The notes below the pieces were generated by a model that was not told the origin of the DNA, did not search any database, and worked only from the letters and a program-made list of their open reading frames with translations. From Sweltsa coloradensis (taxonomy: Eukaryota; Arthropoda; Insecta; Plecoptera; Chloroperlidae), in contig JAMZAV010001466.1 in the NCBI GenBank assembly GCA_024449915.1, positions 124,001 through 188,000 of the forward strand: a DNA stretch of 64,000 nucleotides. The letters are read 5' to 3'. Position 1 is the first letter of the stretch, and each line of letters opens with the position of its first letter. Below are positions 11,365 to 22,815 of the stretch, piece by piece. The position numbers and the translations under genes are program-made.

Positions 11365-11706
11365 CAGTGGTTAATTTCTAAAATAATAAGTGGGTGGACG
11401 CTTGACAATCTCCTTCCTCGGGGGGGGAGATGGGGAGGGCGATGGGGAGGGCGAGGTCGTGGGTAGAGTACCTACCATATTTTTAAGTGAAGCTTGCTGG
11501 ACAAGCAATTTCACCCCCCAAATCACAGCGCCGCAGACGAAAATTTTTAAATCGATGTCTTTTTAGAGTGATTTCTGAGCATTTCAGAAAAAAAAAACGG
11601 GACTGAATGCAATACCGAAATACTATCGTTCTGTAGTGAAAAAAACTAGAAAACCTTTTTCCAAAAAAGAAGTAGGCGGACGAGTCCGCCCCGAAATTAA
11701 CTACTG
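11365..11706. mobile_element. hAT MITE with perfect 8-bp target duplication, copy 1
   Basis: Termini CAGTGGTTAATTTC and GAAATTAACTACTG are inverted repeats and are flanked on both sides by agtgttcg (11357-11364 and 11707-11714). An 8-bp duplication and CAGTG ends identify the hAT superfamily. Interior G-runs and a poly-A tract. A second copy is at 22816-23257. Confidence 0.85.
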
Positions 11707-11826
11707 AGTGTTCGTGTAGAGTTTGTACACAAAATGTCAAAATGTCAACCGACAAAGAGTCAAAATTGTTGCGACGAGAGTGACTTTATTAGTGAAATGC
11801 TTGGACGATGAGTCGGTACAGTGTAT

Positions 11827-12455
11827 AACTAGGAAAACGCTAAAGTCCCGTCGCGTTGTTGAGCGAGCACCGGTACGTGCAACAACGACCCAAGTACGAC
11901 ATTCCCATAATGTTACATACCAATAAGTCATTAAGGTCTTGACCGATTTAGCTGAAAATTTGGTAAATAGGAGAGAATGTTGTACTTATTGACCCTGCAA
12001 AATTTCATAACGATCGGAACATTTTTATTTTTTAAATTTTTTATTTTATTTTTTATAACCAACGATCGGATTTTGTTCAAAAACTATACAGCAACCCGCC
12101 TAGATGGTAATGTACATGTGTGAAAAATTTCAGGTCGATCAGAGAAACAGTGCGACATTGTTGTTGTAATGCTACTATTTCAAATATTTACGAAAATGTA
12201 GTTTATTTTTATTTACTACAATTCAGAAATTAAAAAAGTCCGCCCCAACCGGGATTGTTGTTTCTGCATCTATGTAATTAGATTTATTTAGTTGTCCTCC
12301 TTTGTAAATCAGTTTTTATAACTGAATAGGATAGACGTTAAATAAATAAATAATAAATAAATAAATAAAATAAAATGAAGCAGTAACAAAAAAAAAAAAA
12401 AACAGACATTCGAGCCATAAGAGTCAAGTGGAGACGCTCGCTACGCTCGCTCAAT
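11827..12455. mobile_element. Repeat R-like element with a SINE-like insertion
   Basis: Starts ctaggaaaacgctaaagtcc, as does the minus-strand copy ending at 47722, and ends with gacgctcgctacgctcgctc. Around 12150-12375 it is interrupted by repeat E (inverted relative to 5100-5310) with an AAAT tail. No coding capacity. Confidence 0.6.
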
Positions 12456-12566
12456 AACTAAGCATAGTAGTTTTGGTCAGATGATAGTTTTCAAAGATGT
12501 TCTCAATATTTTACGCCACGAAAAGCTTTGGGAAAAAAACATCCATCAGTACAATAGAGAAACATC

Positions 12567-12625
12567 ATTGTTTATGGCTACAATTACGAACAACTCATTG
12601 TTTATGGCTACAATTACGAACAGAA
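12567..12625. repeat. Two direct 29-30-bp repeats
   Basis: tgtttatggctacaattacg occurs twice in immediate succession, separated by aacaactcat. Confidence 0.8.
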
Positions 12626-12779
12626 ACTGATCTAACAGGCAACATAGATTTGTTATTCATTCTGTACACAAGTGTGGTCATAAGGCGGCTTTGAATAATA
12701 AATATACGGAGTATTCCATGAGAAACTAAAATAAAATGCCGCTTGGGATAATGATACATTGTTGATCGGTTTTCGGATA

Positions 12780-12850
12780 GATGTAGTACATGCATAACGC
12801 GCTAGAGTTATTCGGGAGGTTCGCGGTTCGATCCTCAACACTGGCAATCC
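12780..12850 (+). repeat. tRNA-like B-box region, degraded SINE head
   Basis: gcggttcgatcctc has the tRNA T-arm/B-box pattern, preceded by an A-box-like cgcgctagag. The minus-strand translation gives the RIEPR peptide commonly produced by B boxes. No full cloverleaf can be drawn, so it is not a functional tRNA gene. Confidence 0.45.
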
Positions 12851-12989
12851 CGACATTTAAAGATTACGGAAACTGCTGTTAGCTCATAGCGTTTGGAATT
12901 ACTTTAATAATGTAATTTAACTTATTGTGGAAGAATAATTAATTTAAAAAATGCTATAACCAAATCGCTTTTATTTGTTAAAGTGCAAG

Positions 12990-13548
12990 TAATTCTGTAT
13001 CATGTGTGTGTTTATTTATTTATTTATAATTGAACCGATAGGGGAGAGAAAACAGCTCCCAAAAGGATATACTTAATCAAAAACGAGAAACTAAAAGAAC
13101 ATAAATGTGACGGAAAACTACGACGTGTGTGTTTGTGTGTGTGTAAGAATCGCTATCGCGTGTATTATGTTGTTGTATAGGCAACTCCACTATTAGGCCT
13201 ACCTGTCATGATTGGCAATATATGACTTTATAAGAACGTGTCAATATAATATTTATTCCATTAAATTGACGACAATAACATATGTGATTCAAAACAGGTG
13301 TTGGTTTAACTGTAACGTATTGTTAATCAGATGATCGCAGGCCTTCCGCTTTGTTTTCAGTAGAACAGACTATCTCGACAGATAGACCGGGACCTGCCTC
13401 GCGCGTAACTCGCCGCTAGTAGCTGTGCTGTGTTACAACACCTTGCCAGCTCCGGACCAGTGACGTCACTGACCCGAAGCGCGCCGATAAATTTAAAGAC
13501 CCCTATTGACGTAGGTCTGGAAATATACACATTGAACTTAATTTTTAT
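12990..13548. other. Microsatellites and CRE-like palindrome; no gene
   Basis: (ATTT)n lies at 13009-13027 and a GT-rich repeat at 13122-13143. At 13458-13471 the 14-bp palindrome cagtgacgtcactg contains the CREB/ATF consensus TGACGTCA. No adjacent coding exon was identified, so regulatory use is unproven. Confidence 0.5.
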
Positions 13549-14548
13549 GTTCGTTTTTTTGGTTTATTTGGATTAAGGACACGTCAACCGTTAGGTCATA
13601 ATGCACCACTCTAGCCTAAGGAGGGGGGGGGGGGGGGGGGGAGAGGAGGGGCCCATGCTGGTCAGAACCAGCCACGGTTAAGGGGAGGAAGGGGGGTTTC
13701 TCACGTCGCGGTCGTCATCGTCTTTGTCATCGTTCGTTGTGTCATTGTCATCGTCGCCGGGGGGTCGTCAAGGGAAGGGGGCAAGGTCCCCGACGACGAT
13801 TGCCAGAGCTCGCCTCTAGGTTCGGGGAGTAATATACTCCCCGTTTACTAGCTGATGTTTGCGAGGTGGACTTTTTCTCTTGAATCGCCTTTTACGATTA
13901 GCAGAGCCATGCTCTGGGCCAAATTCTACCCCAGGCCCAGACGTACTTGATTTTAAGAATAACTTGTTAAAGAGGTGACTAAATGATGGTGACTTTAACT
14001 AAAATAGCTAGTTGATTTTGGGGGAAAAGAGGACATAGCTCAAGCAGTCAAGTTCGTTTTTTTGGTTTATTTGGATTAAGGACACGTCAACCGTTAGGTC
14101 ATAATGCACCACGCTAGCCTAAGGAGGGGGGGGGGGGGAGGGAGGGGCCCATGCTGGTCAGAACCAGCCACGGTTAAGGAGAGGAAGGGGGGTTTCTTAC
14201 GTCGCGGTCGTCATCGTCTTTGTCATCGTTTGTTGTGTCATTGTCATCGTCGCCTGGGGGTCGTCAAGGGAAGGGGGCAAGGTCCCCGACGACGATTGCC
14301 AGAGCTCGCCTCTAGGTTCGGGGAGTAATATACTCCCCGTTTACTAGCTGATGTTTGCGAGGTGGACTTTTTCTCTTGAATCGCCTTTTACGATTAGCAG
14401 AGCCATGCTCTGGGCCAAATTCTACCCCAGGCCCAGACGTACTTGATTTTAAGAATAACTTGTTAAAGAGGTGACTAAATGATGGTGACTTTAACTAAAA
14501 TACTAGTTGATTTTTGGGGGAAAAGAGGACATAGCTCAAGCAGTCAAG
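13549..14548. repeat. 503-bp tandem duplication
   Basis: Unit 1 (13549-14051) and unit 2 (14052-14548) both begin gttcgtttttttggtttatt and end agctcaagcagtcaag. They differ by few substitutions and by the length of the G run (23 G at 13622; 12 G near 14126). The start motif aaggacacgtcaaccgttag recurs in variant form at 22005, and the G-rich/ccagagctcgcct middle recurs, diverged, at 47730-47990. The short plus-strand ORFs here are not conserved between units. Confidence 0.9.
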
Positions 14549-15680
14549 CTCAAGGGCCAAGCCAAGACATCACTCAGTTCGTATTAACACTTTCGACCAA
14601 ACAGTCATGTCAGTTCTGTGCGCGGCAAACAAATTTATTAAATATTAAAATGGTTATTCGTAAACGGCGCGAGCGCTAAGTTCTTTTTTCACTTTCGGGT
14701 TAACGCTCTGCACACAAATTAATTTGTTCTAATATATTCATTGTATTATTGTGTTTAAGCCTTTACAGTACCGTACTAATTAAAGTGATTAAGTATTGTG
14801 ATTTTATGTTTGAATACTATAGCTCTTATTTATTTACAAACTGATTGAATGACAACAGTGAAACAACATGGAACATAAAAAAAAGTTAAGTGGTGCTCAA
14901 AATAGAAAGCACGCAGGGAGCTATTGTAGTAGTCACCCATGATCCAATGATATTCTTCCTTACCCAGGTCTGGCATTCCGGTGAACGCGTTTGCGTCCAG
15001 TCCGCGCATGACGTAATCCCGATCATCTCTCCGAGCCGACTACCGCTCGGCGCAAGATAAAATCCCGCAATCGTAAACTATTTCCAAATAACTATTCATT
15101 GTCCGAACTAAAAACTTTCTTGCTTTTTGTTACTATGTACATACTGTTCAGGAATTATGTGGGTAGATAGTTTTATGGGCTTATTGTAGTTAATTACTTA
15201 TATTAGCCGTAATATGATGCATAGGGCCTACTCACAAGTGTTACTGTGATACACTTTTGGGATAGTTATAGTGTATATACAAATTATAACAAGTAAAGAA
15301 ATCCGTGCGTGATTTTCTCGTTATTTATGTTTTAAACCTTACAACCCGAGATTTAACACAAGTTTTTAATTATTGTTGTAGTGCAGACGAATTATCTGAT
15401 ACTGAAGTATAGGATTACAAATATAATAAAACCTGTTACCACGCAATAATTTATTGCGTAAAAGATTACACATTGTAGACTAATACAGACAGTCGAAATA
15501 ATAATCAAATAGTAATCGAAATAGCTAGATCAAATGGACAAATAATGCACAACCGTTTTCACCAAAATTATATTAGAATGTAATTAGACGTGGGAATAAA
15601 AGGGTCCTTGATTGTAATTAATTTCTAAATCAACTTTACATCTCCCTCAGCTAAAACATTATGTAATAATTTAACTGCTA
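14549..15680. other. No recognisable gene
   Basis: AT-rich sequence without RT, transposase or exon-like ORFs and without a repeat shared elsewhere in the window. Confidence 0.4.
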
Positions 15681-16550
15681 TTTAACGTCTTCGTAGCCGA
15701 CCTCCCTACCTCGGCAAGGATCCAAATGCTCCAGTACGCTGATGACGTCACCCTGTACTGTATCGTGGGCACCCAAGAGGATGCAGACGCCCTCCAAGCA
15801 GACCTAGACGACATTCAGATCTGGTGCGACGAAAATGGCATGTCGCTCAACGCCCTCAAGTGCAAGATGATGGACATTACGCGCGCTCGCACCCCACTTT
15901 ACTTCATGTACACCATCGATGGTGTCCCACTCGAGTACGTCGACAAGCAGCGCCTCCTCGGCGTTCACATCACAAGCGACCTCCGATGGAACGTGCACAC
16001 CGACATCGTGCGCACCAAGGCGTTGCAGGTGCTGGGTTTCGCGGCCCGCAACCTGCACGGCTGCACGCCCCGCGTCAAGAGGATGGCCTACCTGTCGCTA
16101 GTCAAGCCCTCCATGACTTTCGGCCTTCCCGCCTGGCACCCAACTACCATCGAGAACACTACAAAGCTTGAGAGGGTGCAGAGAAGGGCGCTGCATTTCA
16201 TACATGGCCGTAACCTCCCCCCACCCTGTGACCAGATGCAGGTTATGCCAATGACCATGCACCTGCAGTACACCGATCTGGTGTTTTTTAAAAGATGCCT
16301 CAGTGGCGCCACTGATTTTGACGTGTGCGCGTGCATCATCCAGGGCCGCGTGTTGAGAGGCGACGATAATAGGCACCCCCGCCTCCAACCCCCTCCGGCC
16401 AAAGGACTGCTCGGCCGACGTGCTTTTTCTTTCCGGGTAGTTAACCAATGGAACGACCTGCCGCCCGCCCTCAAAGACTGCTCAGTGAGTCATTTCCCTT
16501 CCCTGTGCAGGGAGCACTTATGGGAGAACCAACTGCATGTGCTAAATTAG
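15681..16550 (+). CDS. Non-LTR retrotransposon reverse transcriptase, C-terminal fragment
   Basis: The frame is open from about 15681, reading VFVADLPTSARIQMLQYADD: the catalytic YADD box is at 15732-15743. The ATG at 15726 lies inside the RT domain and is not a genuine start. Downstream are the thumb-region motifs of CR1/jockey-type elements: YVDKQRLLGVHITSDLRW, then TKLERVQRRALHFI, then RAFSFRVVNQWNDLPPALK near the C-terminus. There is no endonuclease domain, palm motif A or gag-like ORF1, so the protein would be inert. The reading frame itself is intact to the stop, suggesting a fairly recent copy. Its sister at 30482 has indels. Confidence 0.85.
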   Translation, partial: FNVFVADLPTSARIQMLQYADDVTLYCIVGTQEDADALQADLDDIQIWCDENGMSLNALKCKMMDITRARTPLYFMYTIDGVPLEYVDKQRLLGVHITSDLRWNVHTDIVRTKALQVLGFAARNLHGCTPRVKRMAYLSLVKPSMTFGLPAWHPTTIENTTKLERVQRRALHFIHGRNLPPPCDQMQVMPMTMHLQYTDLVFFKRCLSGATDFDVCACIIQGRVLRGDDNRHPRLQPPPAKGLLGRRAFSFRVVNQWNDLPPALKDCSVSHFPSLCREHLWENQLHVLN

Positions 16551-16690
16551 TTAGTTTCACGTGCTTCATCAAGGCTCTTCGCGGCACAAGATTTCCACAG
16601 ATTTTGAGTGTTTTAGCAAGATATTTGCTAGCGTCGACGCCGTTTCTTGTTGCAATTTTAACAAACAAGAATAAACAAAATAATACGCGT
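15681..16690 (+). mobile_element. 5'-truncated LINE (RT C-terminal part plus 3' UTR)
   Basis: Coding similarity starts abruptly near 15681 and continues through the stop at 16550 into a 3' UTR that is shared with the copy at 30482-31390 (gctagcgtcgacgcc block). The 5' truncation and AT-rich tail are typical of incomplete target-primed reverse transcription. Confidence 0.85.
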
Positions 16691-17780
16691 ACTTCGAAAT
16701 AATTAAATCAAACATTTCAGCACTTACAAATGTGCGTTTCCTTCGGCATGTTCTTTAGGGAGACTATATCTTCACTAGGAATTGGTTTATTTTATTCGGA
16801 TGCATAGTCGCGGGAGTGAAAATATGTTGATATTTTTCTGTCAATGTAAGGCTTTTGATTGACTTAAAAAAATTATTAGCGACGTAAAGCAAGGCCCAGT
16901 TCCTACAACCGTGTTTTATTCTTTAGAAATTGTTTTAGTTTGATTGGTCGTCGTAAGAATTATAATCAATGGAATTATTAACGTCTGATTGGTCCGTCAT
17001 AAGAATTATGTTTTTGTTATTTAACACGTAAGTCCTATCCCCTTATAAGAAAACTAATTAGTGGGAACAGGCCCAAATGTATCGTCGAGGGTCTATAACT
17101 TATACACAATAAAATTATCATTTGCGACACGCAAAACAAAAAAGTAGGCCTAATATCAAATACACTGACTGGCGTTGTACATCCATTAAACATCCATACG
17201 TCCGTACTAAACCCACTAACAATAATTGTCTAAAATGCTATTAAAACTGCGACATGAAGAGAATTTCATTCACGCAAATATATGTTTGACACAAAATTGA
17301 GCGAACTTTTCACGAGCAAGATAATATCTGGACCAGGGTCACGACACTGTTCCACCAAGACTACTGATTACACACATGCTCAGAGATATCTTGATGAGAT
17401 GGGGCACTTGAATCTGTTATGATTTGGAAGTTGAATGTATATGCAAGTTGAGATATCGCTCTAATGAAAACAATTCCAAGTAATTGCTAATGGAAAAATG
17501 TTGTTAGCTGTCACTACTCGCTAGTACTAGCACAGTATCAATGAACAATAATGTTCGTATACTGAAAACCCAGTCGCGATCCATCAAATAACTCGAGAAT
17601 TACAGAGTGGAGCAATGAACACGTGTGGCGTTATACGGCCGGGCGCTATCTGATTCACATGAACGAGATCGGGCTGACGTCACACTCGCGGCGGAGATGC
17701 GCAGTGTCATACCTAGCCACACAGAGATATCCTTGTACCATGGTAGTTACCAATGCAGTAAGTTCCAAAATATTCAGCAT
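16691..17780. other. No recognisable gene
   Basis: AT-rich sequence; no protein-like ORF or shared repeat seen. Confidence 0.4.
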
Positions 17781-17796
17781 TTTTATTTTTTTCTGA

Positions 17797-17827
17797 AGGT
17801 AGGTAGGTTGGTAGGTAGGTAGGTAGG
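17797..17827. repeat. GGTA microsatellite
   Basis: About seven GGTA/GGTT units in tandem. Confidence 0.9.
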
Positions 17828-18016
17828 GCCAATACAGGGGGCGCTTAAAATATTATAGCCTAGGGGCGCCAAATGCTTTATCCGGCCCTGCCTAGGCGAT
17901 ACAAAAAACTTAAAAACCCTATTATTTATACAAATATAATTATCAAACTTAAATGCAAATGTTGCCGTGAACTCAACACATGACTCGCTCACTCGTCTGA
18001 CGACTTTGGCATTTTA

Positions 18017-18375
18017 CTAGTCTAGGCGCCCTTATACCCGAAATGTGAGAGACCTGGGTTCAATCCCCTGGTCGGGAAAGATTACGTCATTTCTGGACTG
18101 TTTTAAAAAAATTAATAAACATATTTTGAAATGCATATAACGCAGTGAAGTCCATTATCTGTGACAATACTATGGAAAATAAAACAAAGCCAGTACAAAA
18201 TACGTGTAAAGATTGCAAGGTTTCAAGGTTTAATCTCCGAGCGGAATTTAGGGGTACCTTGAGCGTGCAAGAATCGATACACCTTGGGCTCTGCATATTC
18301 TCAGCCAGACACATAACAAACAAAAAATATTTTTTTCAAAAACAAAACCATTGTCGTTAAAATAATTCCTACACA
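18017..18375 (+). repeat. SINE-B, left arm copy
   Basis: The A box is damaged by a deletion (agtctaggcgccc, lacking ttggctaagg), but the B box gggttcaatcccc at 18057 is intact. The body matches 4537-4870, with caaggtttaatctccgagc and gtgcaagaatcgatacacc. Confidence 0.75.
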
Positions 18376-18774
18376 TCGCAGCCTATTATTCAATTTATTA
18401 TTTCTTGTAGGTTTAAATCAGAATGGATCTAGCTGACTTTGTTAGCAGTTCTCAGTAAACTCGTACCGGATGTCTTTTGACGTACAAAAAATTAAAATTT
18501 CAGCGCAATCTGTTCAGCGATTCGCTGATTTTTGACGTACAAACCCACACACTAACAGAATCAGAGAAGTGCCAATTTTCTTGAATAGTAATCTAAGGAT
18601 CTCCATTCAGTTCAAACGGCAATTCTGTGATTCTGTACGTATACAACGTACGTCGAAAATCAGCCGAATTGCTGAACAGATTGCGCTGAAATTTTAAACA
18701 GACATCCGGTACGAGTTTACTGAGAACTGCTAACAAAATCAGCTAGATTCGTTGCGATTTAAACCTACAAGAAA

Positions 18775-19160
18775 TAATAAATTGAAAAATAGGCTGCGAA
18801 TGTGTTGGAATTATTTTAACGACAATGGTTTTGATTTTGAAAAAATAGTATTTGTTTGTTATTTGTCTGGCTGTGTAAATGCAGTGCTTAAGGTGTATCA
18901 AATCTTGCACGTCAAGGTACCCCCATATTCCGCTCGGAGATTGAGTAAACCTTGCAATCTGTACACGCATTTCGTACTGGCTGTTTTATTTTCCATAATT
19001 GTCATAGATGATAAGACTACAATGCGTTATTATATGCATTTCAAAACATGTTTAATAACTTTTAAAATACAGTCCAGAAATTACAAAATCTTTCCCGACC
19101 AGGGGATAGAACCCAGGTCTCCCACGTTTCGGGTATAAGGGCGCCTTAGCCAACTAGACC
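18775..19160 (-). repeat. SINE-B, right arm copy
   Basis: Inverted copy of the left arm. It has a complete tRNA-like head at its right end (minus strand tagttggctaaggcgccc and B box gggttctatccc, near 19104-19155). The plus-strand ORF there ends in GIEPRSPTF, the usual B-box peptide. Confidence 0.8.
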
Positions 19161-19441
19161 AGGAAAACGCAAAAGTCATTGATAAGACGAGTGAGCAAGA
19201 TATGTGTTTACTGTTTAGTACCCAGGAACATTTGCATTTAAGTTTGATAATTACTTTGGTATAAATAATAGTGTTTTAAAGTTTAATTGGTATAAGGGCG
19301 CGTCAACTGTAAGGCCATAATACGCCACTCTAGCCTATGATTGGCTTAGGGAGGCCTTAGGTAGGGGGAAGAAAGGGAATGTTACCGGGTACTCAACACA
19401 TGGCTCACTCACTCGTCTAACAACGACTTAGGCGTCTTCCT
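19161..19441. mobile_element. MITE-C, copy 2
   Basis: Termini aggaaaacgc and gcgtcttcct, continued inward by tgataagacgagtgagc and its complement near 19405-19425. It abuts a SINE-B head on the left and a SINE-A tail on the right. Its left half belongs to the palindrome; its right half does not. Confidence 0.7.
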
Positions 19442-20708
19442 AGTAAATAAATTTGTAATTAGAGTTTACCCACTTGGTCCCGTATCTGATTTTCAGTGGG
19501 TGGCATTAAATTTAAAGCAAACCAAGCCAACCCTGTAGGTGCCGACACCGTTGACAAGCAAACAATGACCACCTAGAGACTAGGGTTGCCAACCGGCCGG
19601 TTTTTTCCCCACTTGGCCGGTTGCCGGTCAGTCCCTTCGACCGGCAATAGTGTTGCCGGTTTTTTTACGTAAATAACCCATTATACTAAAAATATTACTA
19701 AATATACACAAGAAACTAAAATAAATATTTAAAAACCATCCTAATCATCGTTTTCAAATCCCAAATCCCACTTAATTAGTAAACATTGCTCTTCTCCACT
19801 TCCCCTTGACCTAACCCGCCAACCCCCTCACCAGACAGCGAACAAGGCAGTAGGCTGGCCAAAGACTGCCACACTGCACTGCAGTCCACTGTCAATGCCG
19901 TTCATACGGGAAGTTTGTGCACGAATCCAACGATGAAATTGACTCTCCGCAAAAAAATAAAGTCCAACAAGACTCTCCTACAAGCAGCAAGATCAACTGC
20001 TAAATACTCATTCACGATTAAGAAGTAAACTTGTTAATTGATCATAATTCCTTTAAATCTGTTAATGCTCTTTACGTAATATTAATTTACTGCTTTGAGA
20101 ATCGTGATGACAAATTGAAATTAAGACAAAAAAAATTATTTGTGGTTTATTTGGAATTTATTATCCTTAGGCCGAAATTACTTATGAATAAAAATATGCC
20201 CATTGCCTACTCGAATTATGAATACTCGGCATATCAGCGGATGTAATATTATTATCTAGGACTATTACCTCAGTGACTTTTTTATTTTTGGTGGTTTTCC
20301 AGTTTTGACTGCACAAAAACTACATTGTTTTGGTACATCATCCAGCCAACCACTTTATTCTAAAACGCACCAAATGCAATCTAAAAAGCTGAATTTCAAA
20401 ATTTTCGCCTGCGGCGCTATAGTTGGGGGGCGGAGCCCCTGTGCTTGGTCCCTTTCCCACGAATTTACATGGAAGGCCGGTTTTTCCCGTGATCAGAGTT
20501 GGCAACCCTACTAGAGACCGGCATATTAAAGTATGAAACACCAATCAATCAAGCTGGACACGATTCCACTCGCAGACAGTGACCGAATCACGTTGCTAGG
20601 ACGGCCATAGTCACTGTTTACACATTGCTAAGCCAAGAACTTATGGACCTAGGTCCACAACAGAACAGAAGCTAACCACAAGACCGAGCCAAACAACTAA
20701 GCCACACT
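19442..20708 (-). repeat. SINE-A, copy 3, split by a hAT element
   Basis: SINE-A tail and proximal body occupy 19442-19580; distal body and damaged head occupy 20511-20708. The hAT insertion between them duplicated ctagagac, and removing insert plus one duplicate restores the arrangement seen in copy 4 (21443). Confidence 0.85.
19581..20510. mobile_element. Non-autonomous hAT element in SINE-A (930 bp)
   Basis: Termini TAGGGTTGCCAAC and GTTGGCAACCCTA are perfect inverted repeats. The flanks carry a perfect 8-bp duplication, ctagagac, at 19573-19580 and 20511-20518. The left interior contains repeated ttgccggt motifs. ORFs inside are short and unlike hAT transposase. A related copy is 48116-49699. 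Confidence 0.9.
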
Positions 20709-21116
20709 TAAAGCCAAATTACTCGTTTCTTTCGAGTACCTAGCACATATTATGCCCGTTAAAATAAATACCAAAACCAAAATAGGATTAGCATTCTGGT
20801 AATGTGGCATTTTCTTTGTATGTAATTTTTATTGAATAGTAACCATTTCCTATTCTTACCAATTTGTAGACAAAGGGCAACTTGTTTTCAGATTTTAAAC
20901 ATATTTTTATGAGTTTGAACTAAGTCAAAGAAGTTACCTATATCTCTTACTAGTTTTTACACATTTAATTTTCTTGTGTGATTCCGTTGAGCGGATGCTT
21001 TCAATTGCAACACTTACGGCGAGCTCTAGCTTAAGCCAATGACTACTGGGTTGATACTACGAGTATAAGCAAAATAAGGCAGAAAAGACGCAGCTTAAAT
21101 TAATAAAATAACTACA
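20709..21116. other. Unassigned spacer
   Basis: No gene or repeat recognised. Confidence 0.35.
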
Positions 21117-21702
21117 TATGTATTTAGAGTCTACCCTACCCACTCAGTCACTTTATGCGTAGATCGCGGCCGCTCGACCGGTAATGGAAAAATTCATTAG
21201 ACGTTGTAATTGCAAGAGTTGGGAGTTCCCTTTCTATTTCCCATGTATAAAAACATTCACGGAAGCCTATGCTAGTGTAAGTGTGAGTAAGTTTAGATAA
21301 ACAGTAAGCGAAGTAAAAAAAGTTTTTTGTCATAAATAAATAAAATAAATTCGTATTTGAACTGATTGATAGTGAGGGACATTAAATTTTAAGCCGATCA
21401 AGCCAACCCTGTAGGCATGGACACCATTGACGAGCAAACAATGACCAACTAGAGATACCGGACAATCAGGCTGGACACAATTACACCCGCGGACAGCACC
21501 AGGTTCAACAAGGATGATCGGGAACCTAGAATTTATTTGTGCCTCAGGACAGATGCAAAGTTACTGTTTACTATTACCCAAGTGCAATGACGGAAGTCCA
21601 AATCAGAAGTTAAAAAACTACTACCTAGAGCAGGAATCGATCCCTGTACCTTCTGCATTGGAAGCAGAGACTCTAACCACAAGACCAACGAATCACACAT
21701 CA
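21117..21702 (-). repeat. SINE-A, copy 4, with an inserted segment
   Basis: Tail at 21120-21150, body blocks at 21372-21620, and B box ggaatcgatcc near 21632 with ttctgcattggaagcagag following. About 190 bp at 21153-21345 separates tail from body and ends in its own aataaataaaataaatt, so it may be a second tail or insertion. Confidence 0.8.
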
Positions 21703-22815
21703 TCTCATTCTCTAAGAAAAGTAAGTGAGTAAGAAGAATTGTAGACCAACACAGTTATCGTAGCTAACGCAGAAGGCAACAAGTAGGCCTAAGGGTTCTT
21801 TGCACGGCCTACACTTCCATACATACATTTCCAAACAATTAATGAATCTATGGTTAAGAGCAGATAAACACACACTTTACTGCGTTTCTTGTTTGTTTTA
21901 TTGGCAATAAAAATTGACAAATACAGGCTCGCCTACCGCAAATATGAAGATAATTACTCAAATTTGAAAACATGACAGATCAGCTGTTTTTTTGTATATT
22001 TGGATTAAGGGTGTGTCAACTGTTAGGTCATAATGTGTCCTCTATAGATGTGGTGATGTCGTGTTATGAAGGAACGAGGTGGTGTGGTGTAGGGATGTGT
22101 GATATCTTGGAACATGTGGGTGCATCAGATTTCATTTATTGTGGTAGTAGTAGTTAGGCAAAAATCCCATTTCTTTTGCAGCACCCCCACAATCTAATCC
22201 ACCAGCCGCCACTGGTTTTTATTTGATTGATATCTTATACTATCTTCCTACAGCGCTAGCTCCGCTCAATGAGCACAGGCTGCAGTCTACCTGCAGATGC
22301 CGCATGGTCGCCAACAGGTTAAATATTTCACAGCTAGCAGAGGGGGAGTGTTGTGTGGGATTTGCGCTGTTTCAGTGCAAAACATGTCATTGTTAATTGC
22401 TATGCATTGCTACACTAATAGCGCATACGTCAAATCTGAAACGATTATTGACCGAGGATTGACCAAGGTTGGTGTGAAAATAGCCTATAGAAAATATTAT
22501 TAGTACTTCATCACGTCATGGAGCTAGAACTATTCCGTGTATGAGATTTGCAATGTATTGTGGATCAAATTGCATTCAATGGCATGCCAGTTTTGTCTTA
22601 AGTTGAACAGCTGTATTTCATACTTTTTTATACTTGCAGATTCCTTTTTTTTATATTTCAGTCATTCACACTGTAATAAATTGTTACCTAATCGTAGCTG
22701 GGCTACAAGAAATATTATTTGAGACATTTCCATATTGGGCAGGGCCCGACGAAAAGTTTTATGTCCATTTCCAATTTCAAGAGATTCGTCGGCGAATCAG
22801 GATAATGGTAGGGAT
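21703..22815. other. No recognisable gene; fragment of the 13.5-kb repeat start
   Basis: ggattaagggtgtgtcaact with gttaggtcataatg at 22003-22036 resembles the start of the 503-bp duplicated unit. Otherwise no identifiable feature. Confidence 0.4.

Larger units (their letters stand above)
17896..19295. repeat. 1.4-kb near-perfect palindrome
   Basis: The left arm, from aaaaccctattatttatac at 17903, is the reverse complement of the right arm ending near 19295, and complementarity continues to within about 20 bases of a centre near 18595 (left acagaatcagagaagtgcc pairs with the block at about 18622-18640). Each arm holds a SINE-B and half of a MITE-C. Arms differ by scattered substitutions and small indels. 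Transcribed RNA would form a hairpin of about 680 bp. Confidence 0.85.

Noticed and set aside
13458..13471. CRE palindrome as a promoter of a nearby gene
   Set aside because: No coding exon or transcription start could be found next to it, so I list it only as a sequence motif.
16088..16474. 116- to 128-codon minus ORFs opposite the LINE
   Set aside because: They are shadows of the RT frame on the other strand.
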